DNA from: a virus
Reading direction: 5' to 3' (one strand)
IMG/VR virus record: IMGVR_UViG_3300035388_000078
Span: 1 to 59,088 of that record
DNA: 59,088 nucleotides
Positions 20,210 to 28,463 of the stretch are shown here, one piece after another. The stretch's first letter is position 1, and each line of letters starts with the position of its first letter. Position numbers and translations under genes: made by a program. Under the pieces are notes generated by a model, which did no database searches, was not told the DNA's origin, and saw nothing but the letters and a program-made list of their open reading frames with translations.

Positions 20210-21634
20210 TTAATTCTCTTCTGGAATATTAATCACTTCTTCATCTTCGGTTATTTTGTACTCAGTAACCCTCGGCGTTACTCCTGCAGCCCACCAGTCG
20301 GTATTACCACCAATAGTGCAAGCCCCCGGGTAATCCCCACCAGTGTTCCAAACGACAAATACGCCCCCTTTCGTGGCAATAGCATCGGTTGCAGTATCAT
20401 TTCTACAAACGTCCGGGCTGATTTCCAAATAATGAATATTCTCTGTTTTGTAATCTTCATCATCCTCTGTGATTTCAACGACCTTGATACTTTCAAGTTC
20501 GTCCTCGCTTGCTTCGTTCACATCAAAGGCCGCTGCATTTTGTATCACCATGGATGAAATTACGGCCACATACCCAGATTCTAAATTAGGTTCGGATAGA
20601 GGAGGATGCCTGAACTCCCCCCCACCGACATACAAATTACCAATATCATCAAAGCCTAAAGTGGCAACGCTAAGGACTGAATCAGCTATTACACGCTTGA
20701 TGTCTGTATAATTCATATACGAAGTTGGGAAACAACCACCCTCAAACCATTCGCTTTCTTTTAAAAGTTTAATTTCGCCGGTATTCTCTCCATCCCCAAT
20801 ACCGAATACCAAATTATTGTTGGCATCCACGGCAATGGATGAAGATCCTCCGGGAATAGGATAGCAAAGGCCCTGAGAAAAAGAAGACGCATTTGTCACA
20901 TCCAAAAATGTAACACCGCTCACAGCACTTTCGCCTTGAACCACCCACTGGCCGCCGTTAATCACCAGATGGGTTTCTCCCACCCATACTGCATCATAAT
21001 GGATTTCCTGATATACCTTAACATCAGGATTAGGGTTAATGTTAAGATCTGTCGGTATGGCCGAATTGAGAATACTGGTGTCAAAGACCAGGAGGTTCTG
21101 ATTCCAGCCAAGGCCCAGTGCAATCTGGGACCCTGAAGGAGAAATCCTTACAAAAGCGGGATCCATATTGTTTTCAACCTTTGCCACCTTTGTCCAAGTG
21201 GAACCGCCGATAGTGTCCTGGATATAAAGATCCTCTCCAGTGGCTGCCAGCATCTTGCCTTTATTGGGTCCGGCCCTGAAACAATCCAAAGCCGTAAAAT
21301 AAGAACCGTCAGACATCGGTGCATTAAAAGAATCAAGCCTTTCCGCTTCAAGGGCAAACCTCTCCTTACATTCTCTCTCTTTTTTTTCTTTTTCTATGGG
21401 CACAATTAAAGGTACCGGAGTAAAGATATCAACCCGGGAGATACCATGGCAAACAGTACACTCAATCACCACACCTGCCTGCCGGTCGGTAACTCTACGT
21501 CTGCTTATATCAAGACACCTTAAACGCATCTCAGATCGAAGGATTTCCAGTTGGCTCAATGCCACCCCTCGCAATTCATGACAATGCATACGATCACCAT
21601 GGTATGAAACCATTGCAGGCATATGTTGGTACAT
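20210..21634 (-). CDS. beta-propeller-like virion or secreted protein
   Basis: I start the protein at ATG 21634, two bases after the upstream gene's stop, giving 474 residues. An earlier start at 21733 would overlap the neighbour by ~100 bases. Residues 1-80 contain several Cys (HCHELRG, RCLDIS, ECTVCHG). Residues ~90-440 look like repeated four-stranded blades: MLAATGEDLYIQD, ISPSGSQIALGLG, NNLVFGIGDGENTG and DIGNLYVGGGEF. This suggests a WD40/propeller-like fold used for binding. The early CTVCHG could hold metal. No enzyme motif is seen. Its setting in the tail module suggests a tail or fibre protein. Confidence 0.6.
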   Translation of the reverse strand: MYQHMPAMVSYHGDRMHCHELRGVALSQLEILRSEMRLRCLDISRRRVTDRQAGVVIECTVCHGISRVDIFTPVPLIVPIEKEKKERECKERFALEAERLDSFNAPMSDGSYFTALDCFRAGPNKGKMLAATGEDLYIQDTIGGSTWTKVAKVENNMDPAFVRISPSGSQIALGLGWNQNLLVFDTSILNSAIPTDLNINPNPDVKVYQEIHYDAVWVGETHLVINGGQWVVQGESAVSGVTFLDVTNASSFSQGLCYPIPGGSSSIAVDANNNLVFGIGDGENTGEIKLLKESEWFEGGCFPTSYMNYTDIKRVIADSVLSVATLGFDDIGNLYVGGGEFRHPPLSEPNLESGYVAVISSMVIQNAAAFDVNEASEDELESIKVVEITEDDEDYKTENIHYLEISPDVCRNDTATDAIATKGGVFVVWNTGGDYPGACTIGGNTDWWAAGVTPRVTEYKITEDEEVINIPEEN

Positions 21635-21635
21635 T

Positions 21636-22085
21636 TCACCTGACAATTGGGAGGGCCTTGATATAATCAATAGAGAAATCAGAGCCACTATCCCCATTGC
21701 CAATCTGTATAGTCCAATACGTTCCATAAACACTCCTGGGAGAAGAAACCCTTACCTCAGTTTGTCCTACCTGTTTAAAGGGAATATCTATGACTGCTGT
21801 TTGCCCTTCTTCAGTAGAAACAGTCATTTTCAACGGACCCGTGGTTTCCAACCCGATATAAAAAAAACGGATTCGCTTTTTTCTATGAGTTCCAAGATCC
21901 ATGGAGTTGAGTTCAAAGAAGGCTGATACTACGACGCCATCATCCTGCTGTCCTTTATAAGAGAAAAGCCCGGAATCATTTGCTATCAAAAATCCATCGC
22001 CAAACTTGACCATTGAATCGGCGTCAATTCCTATAAATTGCGTTGTCGCAGCCTTAACATTCAAGCTTGTATCAAGCATCAACAT
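21636..22085 (-). CDS. tail-module structural protein, unknown
   Basis: The 149-residue protein is rich in beta-strand sequence (VVVSAFFELNSMDLGTHRKKR, FYIGLETTGPLKMTV) with no signal peptide. The FxLxSxDLGxxxxKRIR pattern resembles C-terminal beta-sandwich parts of phage stabilisation and tail proteins, as in proteins like its neighbour two genes upstream. The start overlaps the stop of the upstream gene by one base, indicating tight coupling. It may be the separated C-terminal domain of the 301-residue protein encoded at 23249-24154, but I cannot show that. Confidence 0.6.
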   Translation of the reverse strand: MLMLDTSLNVKAATTQFIGIDADSMVKFGDGFLIANDSGLFSYKGQQDDGVVVSAFFELNSMDLGTHRKKRIRFFYIGLETTGPLKMTVSTEEGQTAVIDIPFKQVGQTEVRVSSPRSVYGTYWTIQIGNGDSGSDFSIDYIKALPIVR

Positions 22086-22777
22086 TATTGCACCCTCTGT
22101 GAATCGTATCTTAAAACACCGGTTGAAAAATTATTAACTTCCATATAAGGCGCCAAAACCGGGAGGATTATATTTAATGAAGCCTCCGGGACAATATTGG
22201 CAATCATTTCCACATCCGGTATAGAAATCCATGGAATGTCAAGAAATGCCATTTTTCCCGGAATAACCAAGGCGGAAAACTCAAACGACGGTATATCGGG
22301 CTCTATTGTAACCAAAGCTCCGGGATGAGCCCGGATAAGAATCCCTGGGGCCTGCATATTAATAGAAATAATGCCGGATTGAACCATTGAAGATGCCATA
22401 ACAATGTCTGGCGGTGAAAAAGAAATTTCAAGAAAAACAGAATTCTCAGAATTGGCAATGATCTCGACACAAATTTCCGGAATCCCGACATCAATATTCC
22501 CACTTGTAAAAATTTCGGGCTCCTGCAGAGAGACCGAGGCCTCCATGGCACATGAAATACCAGTCAGGACTTTCGCGACAATATCGGGTGTCTCAATTAG
22601 GACCTCTATTGATGCCCCGGCGAATATTTCAATACCAGGTGTATCAATGGAAGCTGTAATTATTTGCCCAGGAAAGATTTCAATTTCAGGATTATCTATT
22701 GAAATTGAAATCTCTGACCCGGTATAAAACTGAACAGGATCGAGTTCAGGAGCATTAACTTGTATAATGTTTGCCAC
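22085..22777 (-). CDS. beta-repeat structural protein
   Basis: The start is a GTG (GGGTAGGTCTCC precedes it) for 230 residues. Nearly the whole protein is made of imperfect ~22-residue units of the form I-x-x-x-I-x-x-P-x-I-x-I-x-x-G, for example IDNPEIEIFPGQIITASI and IDTPGIEIFAGASIEVLI. Such a repeat predicts a regular beta-solenoid or fibrous sheet. No catalytic motif or family is recognised. Its place with tail genes suggests a fibre or spike shaft. The repeat style resembles the N-terminal half of the 635-residue protein encoded at 18258-20165. Confidence 0.6.
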   Translation of the reverse strand: MANIIQVNAPELDPVQFYTGSEISISIDNPEIEIFPGQIITASIDTPGIEIFAGASIEVLIETPDIVAKVLTGISCAMEASVSLQEPEIFTSGNIDVGIPEICVEIIANSENSVFLEISFSPPDIVMASSMVQSGIISINMQAPGILIRAHPGALVTIEPDIPSFEFSALVIPGKMAFLDIPWISIPDVEMIANIVPEASLNIILPVLAPYMEVNNFSTGVLRYDSQRVQ

Positions 22778-22791
22778 GGAGACCTACCCCT

Positions 22792-23247
22792 TTACGCTGC
22801 AATCGGCATGGGAATATTTACAGTATCAATTGTAGTTGTGGCTCCTGTAACAATAGAAGTGTTACTCATATTGATTTGCGCTCCAGATGTGCCAACTGAC
22901 AAATCCCACCTGATTGCCGTTGTGCTGCTCCCTGTAATTTTTGTATTACCGTAAATTCTTGCCCAGCCGGCAACCCCGTCCACAAGCCCCACCCCTGACC
23001 ATACCTCCCCGGCTTTTTTATGTAATACCTGGCTTGCTTCAGCTCCGAATTCAAGCCCGTTTGTCGGGCTACCGGAAGTGAATGCCCCGGAATTAAGGGT
23101 AATGGATAAAAGTTTCTGACCGGTTTCTGCAACATCAGATGATGGCGGCTGGGAACCCGTATAGAAATCAATGGTAAAATCTGTGAAAACCTCTGCAATC
23201 TTGCTTAAAATTGCACTTCTTGCTGCACTTGAAAGTCTTGATGTCAT
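22792..23247 (-). CDS. tail-module protein, unknown
   Basis: The 151-residue protein has an ATG with GGAGC upstream, directly after the previous gene's stop. The sequence is beta-rich with many Thr/Ser/Gly (LSITLNSGAFTSGSPTNGLEF) and an N-terminal amphipathic helix (residues 1-25). It looks like small phage tail-completion or fibre-collar proteins but no family is certain. The gene order adaptor - 301-residue beta protein - this protein matches the stretch after the head-tail connector in podoviruses. Confidence 0.55.
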   Translation of the reverse strand: MTSRLSSAARSAILSKIAEVFTDFTIDFYTGSQPPSSDVAETGQKLLSITLNSGAFTSGSPTNGLEFGAEASQVLHKKAGEVWSGVGLVDGVAGWARIYGNTKITGSSTTAIRWDLSVGTSGAQINMSNTSIVTGATTTIDTVNIPMPIAA

Positions 23248-23248
23248 A

Positions 23249-24154
23249 TTATTTTGCTCCGTGAATAAAGTGATATCCCATCAAACATCCGAATCCGGTT
23301 CGAACATTTTCAGGGTAAATAATTTTGTCTTTATTTAGATTTTTGACAAATCCCTCTGGTGAACCTACAATAGCCCCCTCTGGAGAGGCCCATAAAACCC
23401 CAAGCCCCCCTGACTTAAACCCAATTTCTGCTAAAGGCACTCTTTGAATAGCGTCTGACCACTCAACTGCCGGGAAGTTCGCAACCGTACGTTTCTGAAA
23501 TTCCATGGGCTTATTGCCGGCAAGGAAATAAGTATTTTTCTCGGTTGAAACAAAAAGCCCTGTATCCACAGACCGGACCATCCGAATTTTGGTATGGAAC
23601 TGGACGCCAGATTCACCCAAGTTGAACAGCCCGAATTGAAACATTTCAGACCACCAAAGAACATTTTCCTGGGCAACATACATCCGCCCGGAATGAATCG
23701 TCAGATGACTTCCAACCGGCCTTTTAGAAAAATGACGGGTGGTATCAGGTCCCAAATACTTATTCATTTCCCATAGAGAAACCATGCCATTTTTGACATA
23801 ATCACTTTGGTAACCGTTTGTGAAAAAAGTTTTCTCCCCACTTTGGGCATAAGCTATCCTGGTGCCCTGTAATCCACTGGCGATCTCGGTTAGAGAATAA
23901 TCCGTACCAACTTGATAGAGATGATCATCTCCAGCTACCAGGCATGCGCCACCGTCACAAAATAGGCTGTGAAAGCTTCCTGTTTGAAGTTTCTCTATTC
24001 CCCTGCGCATGGATACCCGGCCGGACCGATCAATGGAAACATTTACGGCAGCCGTCAGATCACAAAGTCCATTCCTCTGAAACTTGGCCCGATAAGACGT
24101 ATCAACGGTATTCAGGCCGAGTGCCCCGGAAAAAATGGTAATCGGCTTACTCAC
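23249..24154 (-). CDS. tail stabilisation-like beta protein
   Basis: I choose the GTG at 24154, with AGGAG 9 bases upstream and an 8-base overlap with the adaptor gene, giving 301 residues. The longer frame to 24292 lacks a ribosome site and runs inside the neighbour. The early LNTVDTSYRAKF...VNVSIDRSGRVSMRRG motif is typical of phage proteins that sit under the portal and carry beta-propeller repeats. Later segments (GACLVAGDDHLYQV, RIAYAQSGEKTFFTNG, ENVLWWSEMFQFG, GVLWASPEGAIVGS) look like blades. A tail-hub or plug role is inferred. Confidence 0.65.
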   Translation of the reverse strand: MSKPITIFSGALGLNTVDTSYRAKFQRNGLCDLTAAVNVSIDRSGRVSMRRGIEKLQTGSFHSLFCDGGACLVAGDDHLYQVGTDYSLTEIASGLQGTRIAYAQSGEKTFFTNGYQSDYVKNGMVSLWEMNKYLGPDTTRHFSKRPVGSHLTIHSGRMYVAQENVLWWSEMFQFGLFNLGESGVQFHTKIRMVRSVDTGLFVSTEKNTYFLAGNKPMEFQKRTVANFPAVEWSDAIQRVPLAEIGFKSGGLGVLWASPEGAIVGSPEGFVKNLNKDKIIYPENVRTGFGCLMGYHFIHGAK

Positions 24155-24812
24155 AGTAAGAATCTCCTGAATCAGGGATATTATAACCGCCTTCATCCCT
24201 GCCGATATGAAGTTCAAAAGTTTCAAGGGCCAGGTCAACCATATCGGCGTAATACCCTGTATTGGCTTTCCTGCCTTCCATGCCATCCTCAATTAAACTA
24301 TAAATACCCCGGCAAACCTCCCCACAAATCAACTTTTCATGGAGGGTATCAGGGATACAATCAGGGGTGTCATCATTGGCGGTCAAAACCGCAGGTTTGG
24401 CATAATAGAAGACGGTCATTCCCGTTACCGTCCCCGGGACATCCCCATAAGCAATCTTTGACCCAGATTGACAGACACCCACAACCGGCCCTGTCTCCTG
24501 AACCGGGAATTTATCCCGAAACAAAGGCAGGGAATTGTATATGGTCACGGGATCACCTTCGACCAAAACCTTTTTCACATCCCGGCAAAAATCATCCGGC
24601 AAATTGGCACGATTCATGCCTGACACGGTTTGCACAGTATTTGACTTATACAAATCCGGTAAAGGTGGGCTTAGTTGGAATTGCCCCCTGCGCTTCATAC
24701 CTTTTGCAATTTTCTGAACAGCCGAATTAATCCTGGCTTTGATATCCGCAACGGAGAAAGATGTATCCTGAATTACGGCGGTTATGAATATTTGCATTTC
24801 CTGGAAGGTCAT
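24147..24812 (-). CDS. head-tail adaptor protein
   Basis: The 221-residue protein has the helical N-terminus (TFQEMQIFITAVIQD, INSAVQKIAKGMKRR), a short beta middle (VSGMNRANLPDDFCRDVKKVLVEG) and a C-terminal long helix ending in a His/Asp tail. This is the pattern of phage adaptor/connector proteins that attach to the portal ring. It lies directly after the capsid and decoration genes and before the tail proteins, exactly where an adaptor is expected. Assignment is by pattern and order; a database profile would be needed to name the family. Confidence 0.65.
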   Translation of the reverse strand: MTFQEMQIFITAVIQDTSFSVADIKARINSAVQKIAKGMKRRGQFQLSPPLPDLYKSNTVQTVSGMNRANLPDDFCRDVKKVLVEGDPVTIYNSLPLFRDKFPVQETGPVVGVCQSGSKIAYGDVPGTVTGMTVFYYAKPAVLTANDDTPDCIPDTLHEKLICGEVCRGIYSLIEDGMEGRKANTGYYADMVDLALETFELHIGRDEGGYNIPDSGDSYCE

Positions 24813-24827
24813 GTTTTATTCTCTTTT

Positions 24828-24864
24828 AAAAAAATGGAGGGGAAAAGTAGCCTCCCCCCCCCCC
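24828..24864 (-). terminator. intrinsic terminator after the decoration-like gene
   Basis: On the minus strand an 11-G run and AGG can pair with CCCCTCC, followed by A and seven T. This fits a rho-independent terminator or attenuator between the head genes and the adaptor gene. It also explains the poly-C run. Confidence 0.5.
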
Positions 24865-24872
24865 ATTATTGG

Positions 24873-25226
24873 TTATTCTTCATGCACCGTGCAGGTCGGG
24901 TCAAGTTCAAAGGACACATTATAGGTGGCCGCTGCCGCTGCCGACGTGGTAAATTCAAGAATGTCACCTTTGGACAGCACCTTGTTACCATTGGTGGCAT
25001 CCTTGGCAAAGGTGGCCTTGGCTCCGGCCGCAATGCCAGAGCCGAAAGTCAAGGTTGCAATAGTATCGGCACCATTTACAATGTAAATTTCCTCGGCATC
25101 CCCAGGATCTCCGTTAACGATTGCATCTGCATTCCTCACAACACAGTCATACGGTACTATAAATCTTTCCGTGGTTGCACTTCCAGCAAAGGCCCCTTGG
25201 ATAGTGAACAAATTACTTTGAAACAT
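24873..25226 (-). CDS. capsid decoration-like protein
   Basis: I start at ATG 25226 (AGGAGC box), giving 117 residues; the frame extends upstream to 25274 without a ribosome site. It is a small beta protein rich in Ala, Gly and Thr (TIQGAFAGSATTERFIVPYDC, NADAIVNGDPGDAEEIYIVNG) with no hydrophobic anchor. Small, Ala/Gly-rich beta proteins immediately downstream of the major capsid gene are usually head-decoration or capsid-stabilising proteins. The stop is followed by the terminator-like hairpin. No family match is claimed. Confidence 0.6.
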   Translation of the reverse strand: MFQSNLFTIQGAFAGSATTERFIVPYDCVVRNADAIVNGDPGDAEEIYIVNGADTIATLTFGSGIAAGAKATFAKDATNGNKVLSKGDILEFTTSAAAAATYNVSFELDPTCTVHEE

Positions 25227-25296
25227 ATTAAAAGCTCCTGTTGAATATTTTGATTTAAAAGGGCCGTGAACCATTCACGACCCTTCATTAAAAAGG

Positions 25297-26268
25297 TTAA
25301 GCAGCCTCGGTCAGTCCTGTATGTCTGCAATGAGACTTACGATGATTGGTAACCAACTGGCCGATATACCTCTGATTGGCCAGAAGACTATCCGGTTTAT
25401 CTGTGGACAGTTTTTCCCACACAGGCCGGGTAAAGGCATAGTCTTTGTGGGTTTTCATATCCATATGGTTCAGGTTCAGGCCATCGCAAGTTCCATCGCT
25501 CTGCTTGTCATCCGCCACAATGGGCACTTTACCGAACAGGATGGTATCAAACCCAGCGTTTGCCAGATCCTTATCTTCATAACGAACCTGAGCCTGCAAT
25601 GTCCTTTCAAAAGAATCCTTTAAGACATCCGTGGTGATATACAGATTGGGTTTTGCTTCCCGTGCTTGACCAACAGCAGCGGCCCTTCGGATTTTCTGCA
25701 TGGTCTTATAATTCATGTTCTCAGCAGTAGTAATGACATTGGCTTTCCAATTGGCCATATCGTTTTCCTTGATACCACCGTATGCGATTGCCTTGTCTAC
25801 ATTAAACAAATCCCCCAGGCCCAAGAAATCAATATTGGAAGCGGCACTGGCATAAACATTGGTACCCATTTTATCCCTGAGTGTTTTCTGAATATTCATC
25901 AACTTGGCCTGTGCCAAATTAACAACCATTTCAGTTCCAGTATTCTGAACCTTGTCATCCAAGTCAATAAGGTTGGCAGCCACATAACCGGCCCATCTGA
26001 AACGGGCAGCCTGGATAATTCTCTTTTTGGAAACGGGAATAGTGGATGACGGGCCATATGCGGACACATTGGAACCTGCATACTCAAGGAATACCTTGAT
26101 CCGTTTACCACCATCCACCAGTTCCCCGGCTGTTACCAAGGTATCCTGGAATTTAGTGCCGTTCATAAGCATGAACAGCAGAACATTATCCATGAAGAAA
26201 ACGTCTACCGGAGTTTTCTCGGTAAAGTCATCGGTCGCTACCTGTAATTCTGTCGCATCAAAAGTCAT
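25297..26268 (-). CDS. major capsid protein
   Basis: The 323-residue protein starts at an ATG with GGAGATC upstream. It carries the pattern of HK97-fold capsid proteins of podovirus type: an N-terminal helix, a central TLRDKMGTNVYAS segment, a long spine-like helix (MNYKTMQKIRRAAAVGQAREAKPNLYITTDVLKDSFERTL is spread over residues ~175-230) and a P-loop beta region FGKVPIVADD near the C-terminus. The last residues, NHRKSHCRHTGLTEAA, are basic and Cys/His-containing. It lies between the scaffold and decoration genes, as usual. Confident by context and pattern. Confidence 0.85.
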   Translation of the reverse strand: MTFDATELQVATDDFTEKTPVDVFFMDNVLLFMLMNGTKFQDTLVTAGELVDGGKRIKVFLEYAGSNVSAYGPSSTIPVSKKRIIQAARFRWAGYVAANLIDLDDKVQNTGTEMVVNLAQAKLMNIQKTLRDKMGTNVYASAASNIDFLGLGDLFNVDKAIAYGGIKENDMANWKANVITTAENMNYKTMQKIRRAAAVGQAREAKPNLYITTDVLKDSFERTLQAQVRYEDKDLANAGFDTILFGKVPIVADDKQSDGTCDGLNLNHMDMKTHKDYAFTRPVWEKLSTDKPDSLLANQRYIGQLVTNHRKSHCRHTGLTEAA

Positions 26269-26301
26269 AACGTAGATCTCCTAAATTTATTTAACCCCAT
26301 G

Positions 26302-27036
26302 CTATCCAACTTTAGCGCTTTGAACAGCTTGGAGCATACTTTGTCTCATTTGTGATTTAGACAAGGGCTGGCCAGTATTTTGGCTTCCTTCTCCAATATC
26401 CTGTTCAGACCCGGATCCGGGCTTCGAAATTACCTTTCTAGTGTTCTTGTCTCCATCGGCAATTTTTGCCGCTTCAGCTTTCCCGGCATCAATACCTTCA
26501 AGCCGTGCCGCTTCAACGGCCTGGCTGTTTTGATTGGCCTTGTGTGCATAATAAGCGGAGAAGTCATCATGCAGACCTGGTAAAGTCTTTCCAACAGCTT
26601 TAAGTGTTCCGTTTTTCTGCAACTCCTTAAAGTCTGGGTTGTCCTTGTAAAACTGGTTCTGGGATGTAGTTAGTGTCTGTTTCTCCTGGTCCTTCGCAAT
26701 TCGATCCATGGTTTTATTGGATGCCAATTCCGCAGTAAGGGAACTGGTTTGCATTAGGGCCTCGTCGATACTCAAATCACCAGTTCTTACCTGTTCAGCG
26801 ATAGACGAAATTTCTTTGTCATAGTCGGTTTCCGGCTCATCTTTCGGCGCTTCTTGGGCCTGGCCGTCAAGCTTTCCCATGAGCATTTCATTCATTTTCC
26901 GGGTGTCTCCCAGTTCTTTGCCCTGTTCCCCAAGTTTTATTTCAAGTTCTCCATAGGCTTTCTGGTAATCAATCCCGCCGTCTCCGTCTCCGTTTCCGTC
27001 TTCATTCGCATTCACATTTACATCGTTTCTATCCAT
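26302..27036 (-). CDS. scaffolding protein
   Basis: The 244-residue protein is acidic and mostly helical. Residues 1-25 are an Asn/Asp/Gly run, followed by a coiled coil (YGELEIKLGEQGKELGDTRKMNEML), a Gln/Lys helix around residue 120, and a basic, Ser/Gln-rich C-terminus (SKSQMRQSMLQAVQSAKVG) as in scaffolds that bind the capsid shell. It directly precedes the capsid gene on the transcript. GAGGAGAAAGAAA precedes the ATG. No protease is encoded next to it, so the scaffold may leave intact, as in P22. Confidence 0.8.
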   Translation of the reverse strand: MDRNDVNVNANEDGNGDGDGGIDYQKAYGELEIKLGEQGKELGDTRKMNEMLMGKLDGQAQEAPKDEPETDYDKEISSIAEQVRTGDLSIDEALMQTSSLTAELASNKTMDRIAKDQEKQTLTTSQNQFYKDNPDFKELQKNGTLKAVGKTLPGLHDDFSAYYAHKANQNSQAVEAARLEGIDAGKAEAAKIADGDKNTRKVISKPGSGSEQDIGEGSQNTGQPLSKSQMRQSMLQAVQSAKVG

Positions 27037-27050
27037 TTTCTTTCTCCTCT

Positions 27051-27153
27051 TGCGGACCCTCTTCAGGACTCCCCGCTTTGATATTGCGGACCCTCTTCAG
27101 GGTTACCCGCTTTTAATGATTTTCACGGACCAATTGCAGTGCTACCCGTATTG
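27051..27153 (-). repeat. three tandem hairpin repeats upstream of the scaffold gene
   Basis: Three imperfect copies lie at 27051-27079, 27085-27114 and 27124-27153. Copy 2 on the minus strand folds as GCGG-gta-ACCCT-gaag-AGGGT-CCGC. Copy 1 matches closely, copy 3 loosely (ACGG...CCGT). The last hairpin ends just before the scaffold ribosome site, so a role in mRNA stability or translation of the head genes is possible. Confidence 0.65.
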
Positions 27154-27162
27154 TTCTGCAAC

Positions 27163-27444
27163 TTAATTTTTGGGCTGCAGGCTATTCTTTTCTAAAACTC
27201 TTTTTAATTCTGCCCGGGTTTCGATAGGCTTTTCCGGGATATCACTGTCTTGCAACTGTGCTCGGACCGAATTATCTATCCATACTGGGGTATCCGTCTG
27301 AATACCACCATGCCCAGGTTTCAATATCTTTTTAGACTTCCCGTTACAATTCGGACACAGCGGCGCTACTTTCCATTTCTTCATAGGGAAGAGCAATTCA
27401 AATTCAGCCCCACAATCAAGACATTCATAATCATAAAGAGGCAT
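27163..27444 (-). CDS. FmdB-family zinc-ribbon protein
   Basis: The 93-residue protein opens with MPLYDYECLDCGAEFELLF and has CPNCNGKSKKIL, the two CxxC knuckles of the FmdB/CxxC zinc-ribbon family. The C-terminal part is a charged helix. Members of the family are small regulatory or RNA/DNA-binding proteins of unknown target. It starts at an ATG (GGAGAAATAG upstream), just after the stop of the 285-residue gene upstream, and sits among head genes. A role in head or late-gene expression is possible but not shown. Confidence 0.8.
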   Translation of the reverse strand: MPLYDYECLDCGAEFELLFPMKKWKVAPLCPNCNGKSKKILKPGHGGIQTDTPVWIDNSVRAQLQDSDIPEKPIETRAELKRVLEKNSLQPKN

Positions 27445-27446
27445 CT

Positions 27447-28304
27447 CTATTTCTCCGCATTCAACAATTCTGCGTGTGCCATACCGGTTGACATCGAGAC
27501 GATATCACTCAAAGAAGGAGTATTATCTAATTCAAAAAAGTTTTCTTCCGTAATCGTTCCATGCTCCTCACAAAATCCAATCCCGCCTTGTTCTTTTAAT
27601 GGTACGGGCTCTTTGCCTTCCGCCCGACAACGAGGGCAATACATAGCATTCACATCCTGGCTGACATCATCCTGATTATCTTCTTCTTCCAGGGAGACAA
27701 TGTCCTGGGCGGAAAGCTCGGGTTCTGATTCGGTCTTAATATCTGGAACAACTTTCCTTGACACAGCAGGAACCGGTTCCATTTTGCCCTCAACCCCAGT
27801 ATTGATCCGGACCTGTGTTCGGGCATCTTGCCAAGCCAAAGCACCATCAAGGCATTTAATGGTCTGGACATTTTCTTCACACGGGAAAACATTATTAAGG
27901 GATTGAATCAGGTGCCGGCTGTATTCAATTATATCCTGGGCCTGACAGCCATTTACCCCAACCTCACTTACTGGATCAGACTGAATGATAAAACACACGA
28001 CTGGAGTAACCCCGGGGATTTCTTCCTTATTCTCAATGTGGATAAACGGTATTGATTTCGGGTTCATGCAAGCAAGGGCCTTAACGACATGACGCTGTTC
28101 CTTTGGCGTGGGAATGATTCTGCTACACCAGTCCTGCCATTGGATTGAAGGGTTGGCCACATCAATATTCTGAGACATCATAAAAGCAGAAATCATCTGC
28201 CCCGCCTCCATTGTGGGCAAGTTGGATTTTTCATGGTCAGAAAGAAAGGCCATGAATGAACACAGAGCTCCAGACACCACATGATTTAGTTTTTCCTGGC
28301 TCAT
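27447..28304 (-). CDS. phage protein with C-terminal zinc-ribbon-like motif
   Basis: I choose the ATG at 28304, which overlaps the stop of the preceding small gene as TAATG and has GGGCGG upstream, giving 285 residues. Residues 1-190 are a mixed alpha/beta domain with several Cys. A Glu/Asp-rich linker (200-230) joins a C-terminal CPRCRAEGKEPVPL...GFCEEHG motif (~236-262), a plausible zinc site. No family is recognised. The stop-start overlap shows translational coupling with the Acb2-hairpin-like gene. Confidence 0.6.
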   Translation of the reverse strand: MSQEKLNHVVSGALCSFMAFLSDHEKSNLPTMEAGQMISAFMMSQNIDVANPSIQWQDWCSRIIPTPKEQRHVVKALACMNPKSIPFIHIENKEEIPGVTPVVCFIIQSDPVSEVGVNGCQAQDIIEYSRHLIQSLNNVFPCEENVQTIKCLDGALAWQDARTQVRINTGVEGKMEPVPAVSRKVVPDIKTESEPELSAQDIVSLEEEDNQDDVSQDVNAMYCPRCRAEGKEPVPLKEQGGIGFCEEHGTITEENFFELDNTPSLSDIVSMSTGMAHAELLNAEK

Positions 28305-28462
28305 TATAACGCCGCCCTTACCAAGCAATCCTTGGCCTCTAAAAGTTTGCGTAATCCAGCAGTCTTTTCTGCACTATCCGGAAGGGTATTTTCATATGCA
28401 AAGTGCTTCATGATAGGGGCACACCCTAAATGCTCCTGGTGATAAGGTAATTTTTTTTCCAT
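28304..28462 (-). CDS. small Acb2/Tad1-hairpin-like protein
   Basis: This 52-residue gene begins at ATG 28462 with GGAGGTGAGTAAT upstream and ends in a TAATG overlap with the next gene. The product ends in LPDSAEKTAGLRKLLEAKDCLVRAAL (given in pieces: TAGLRKLLEAKD, CLVRA), which closely resembles the short phage helical-hairpin family that includes signalling-nucleotide sponges Acb2 and Tad1. Those sponges bind cyclic nucleotides made by CBASS or Thoeris immune systems. The N-terminal half (MEKKLPYHQEHLG) is less typical. Family placement is from memory of the motif; sponge activity is inference. It pairs with the Gp49-like gene upstream. Confidence 0.5.
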   Translation of the reverse strand: MEKKLPYHQEHLGCAPIMKHFAYENTLPDSAEKTAGLRKLLEAKDCLVRAAL

Positions 28463-28463
28463 A

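Noticed and set aside
23969-24730. 253-codon plus-strand frame opposite the adaptor and tail genes
   Set aside because: Pro/His/Tyr-rich shadow of two solid minus-strand genes with overlaps and ribosome sites.
24854-24864. 11-base poly-C run as a phase-variation tract
   Set aside because: It is between genes and belongs to a hairpin followed by a T-run on the transcribed strand; a terminator explains it.
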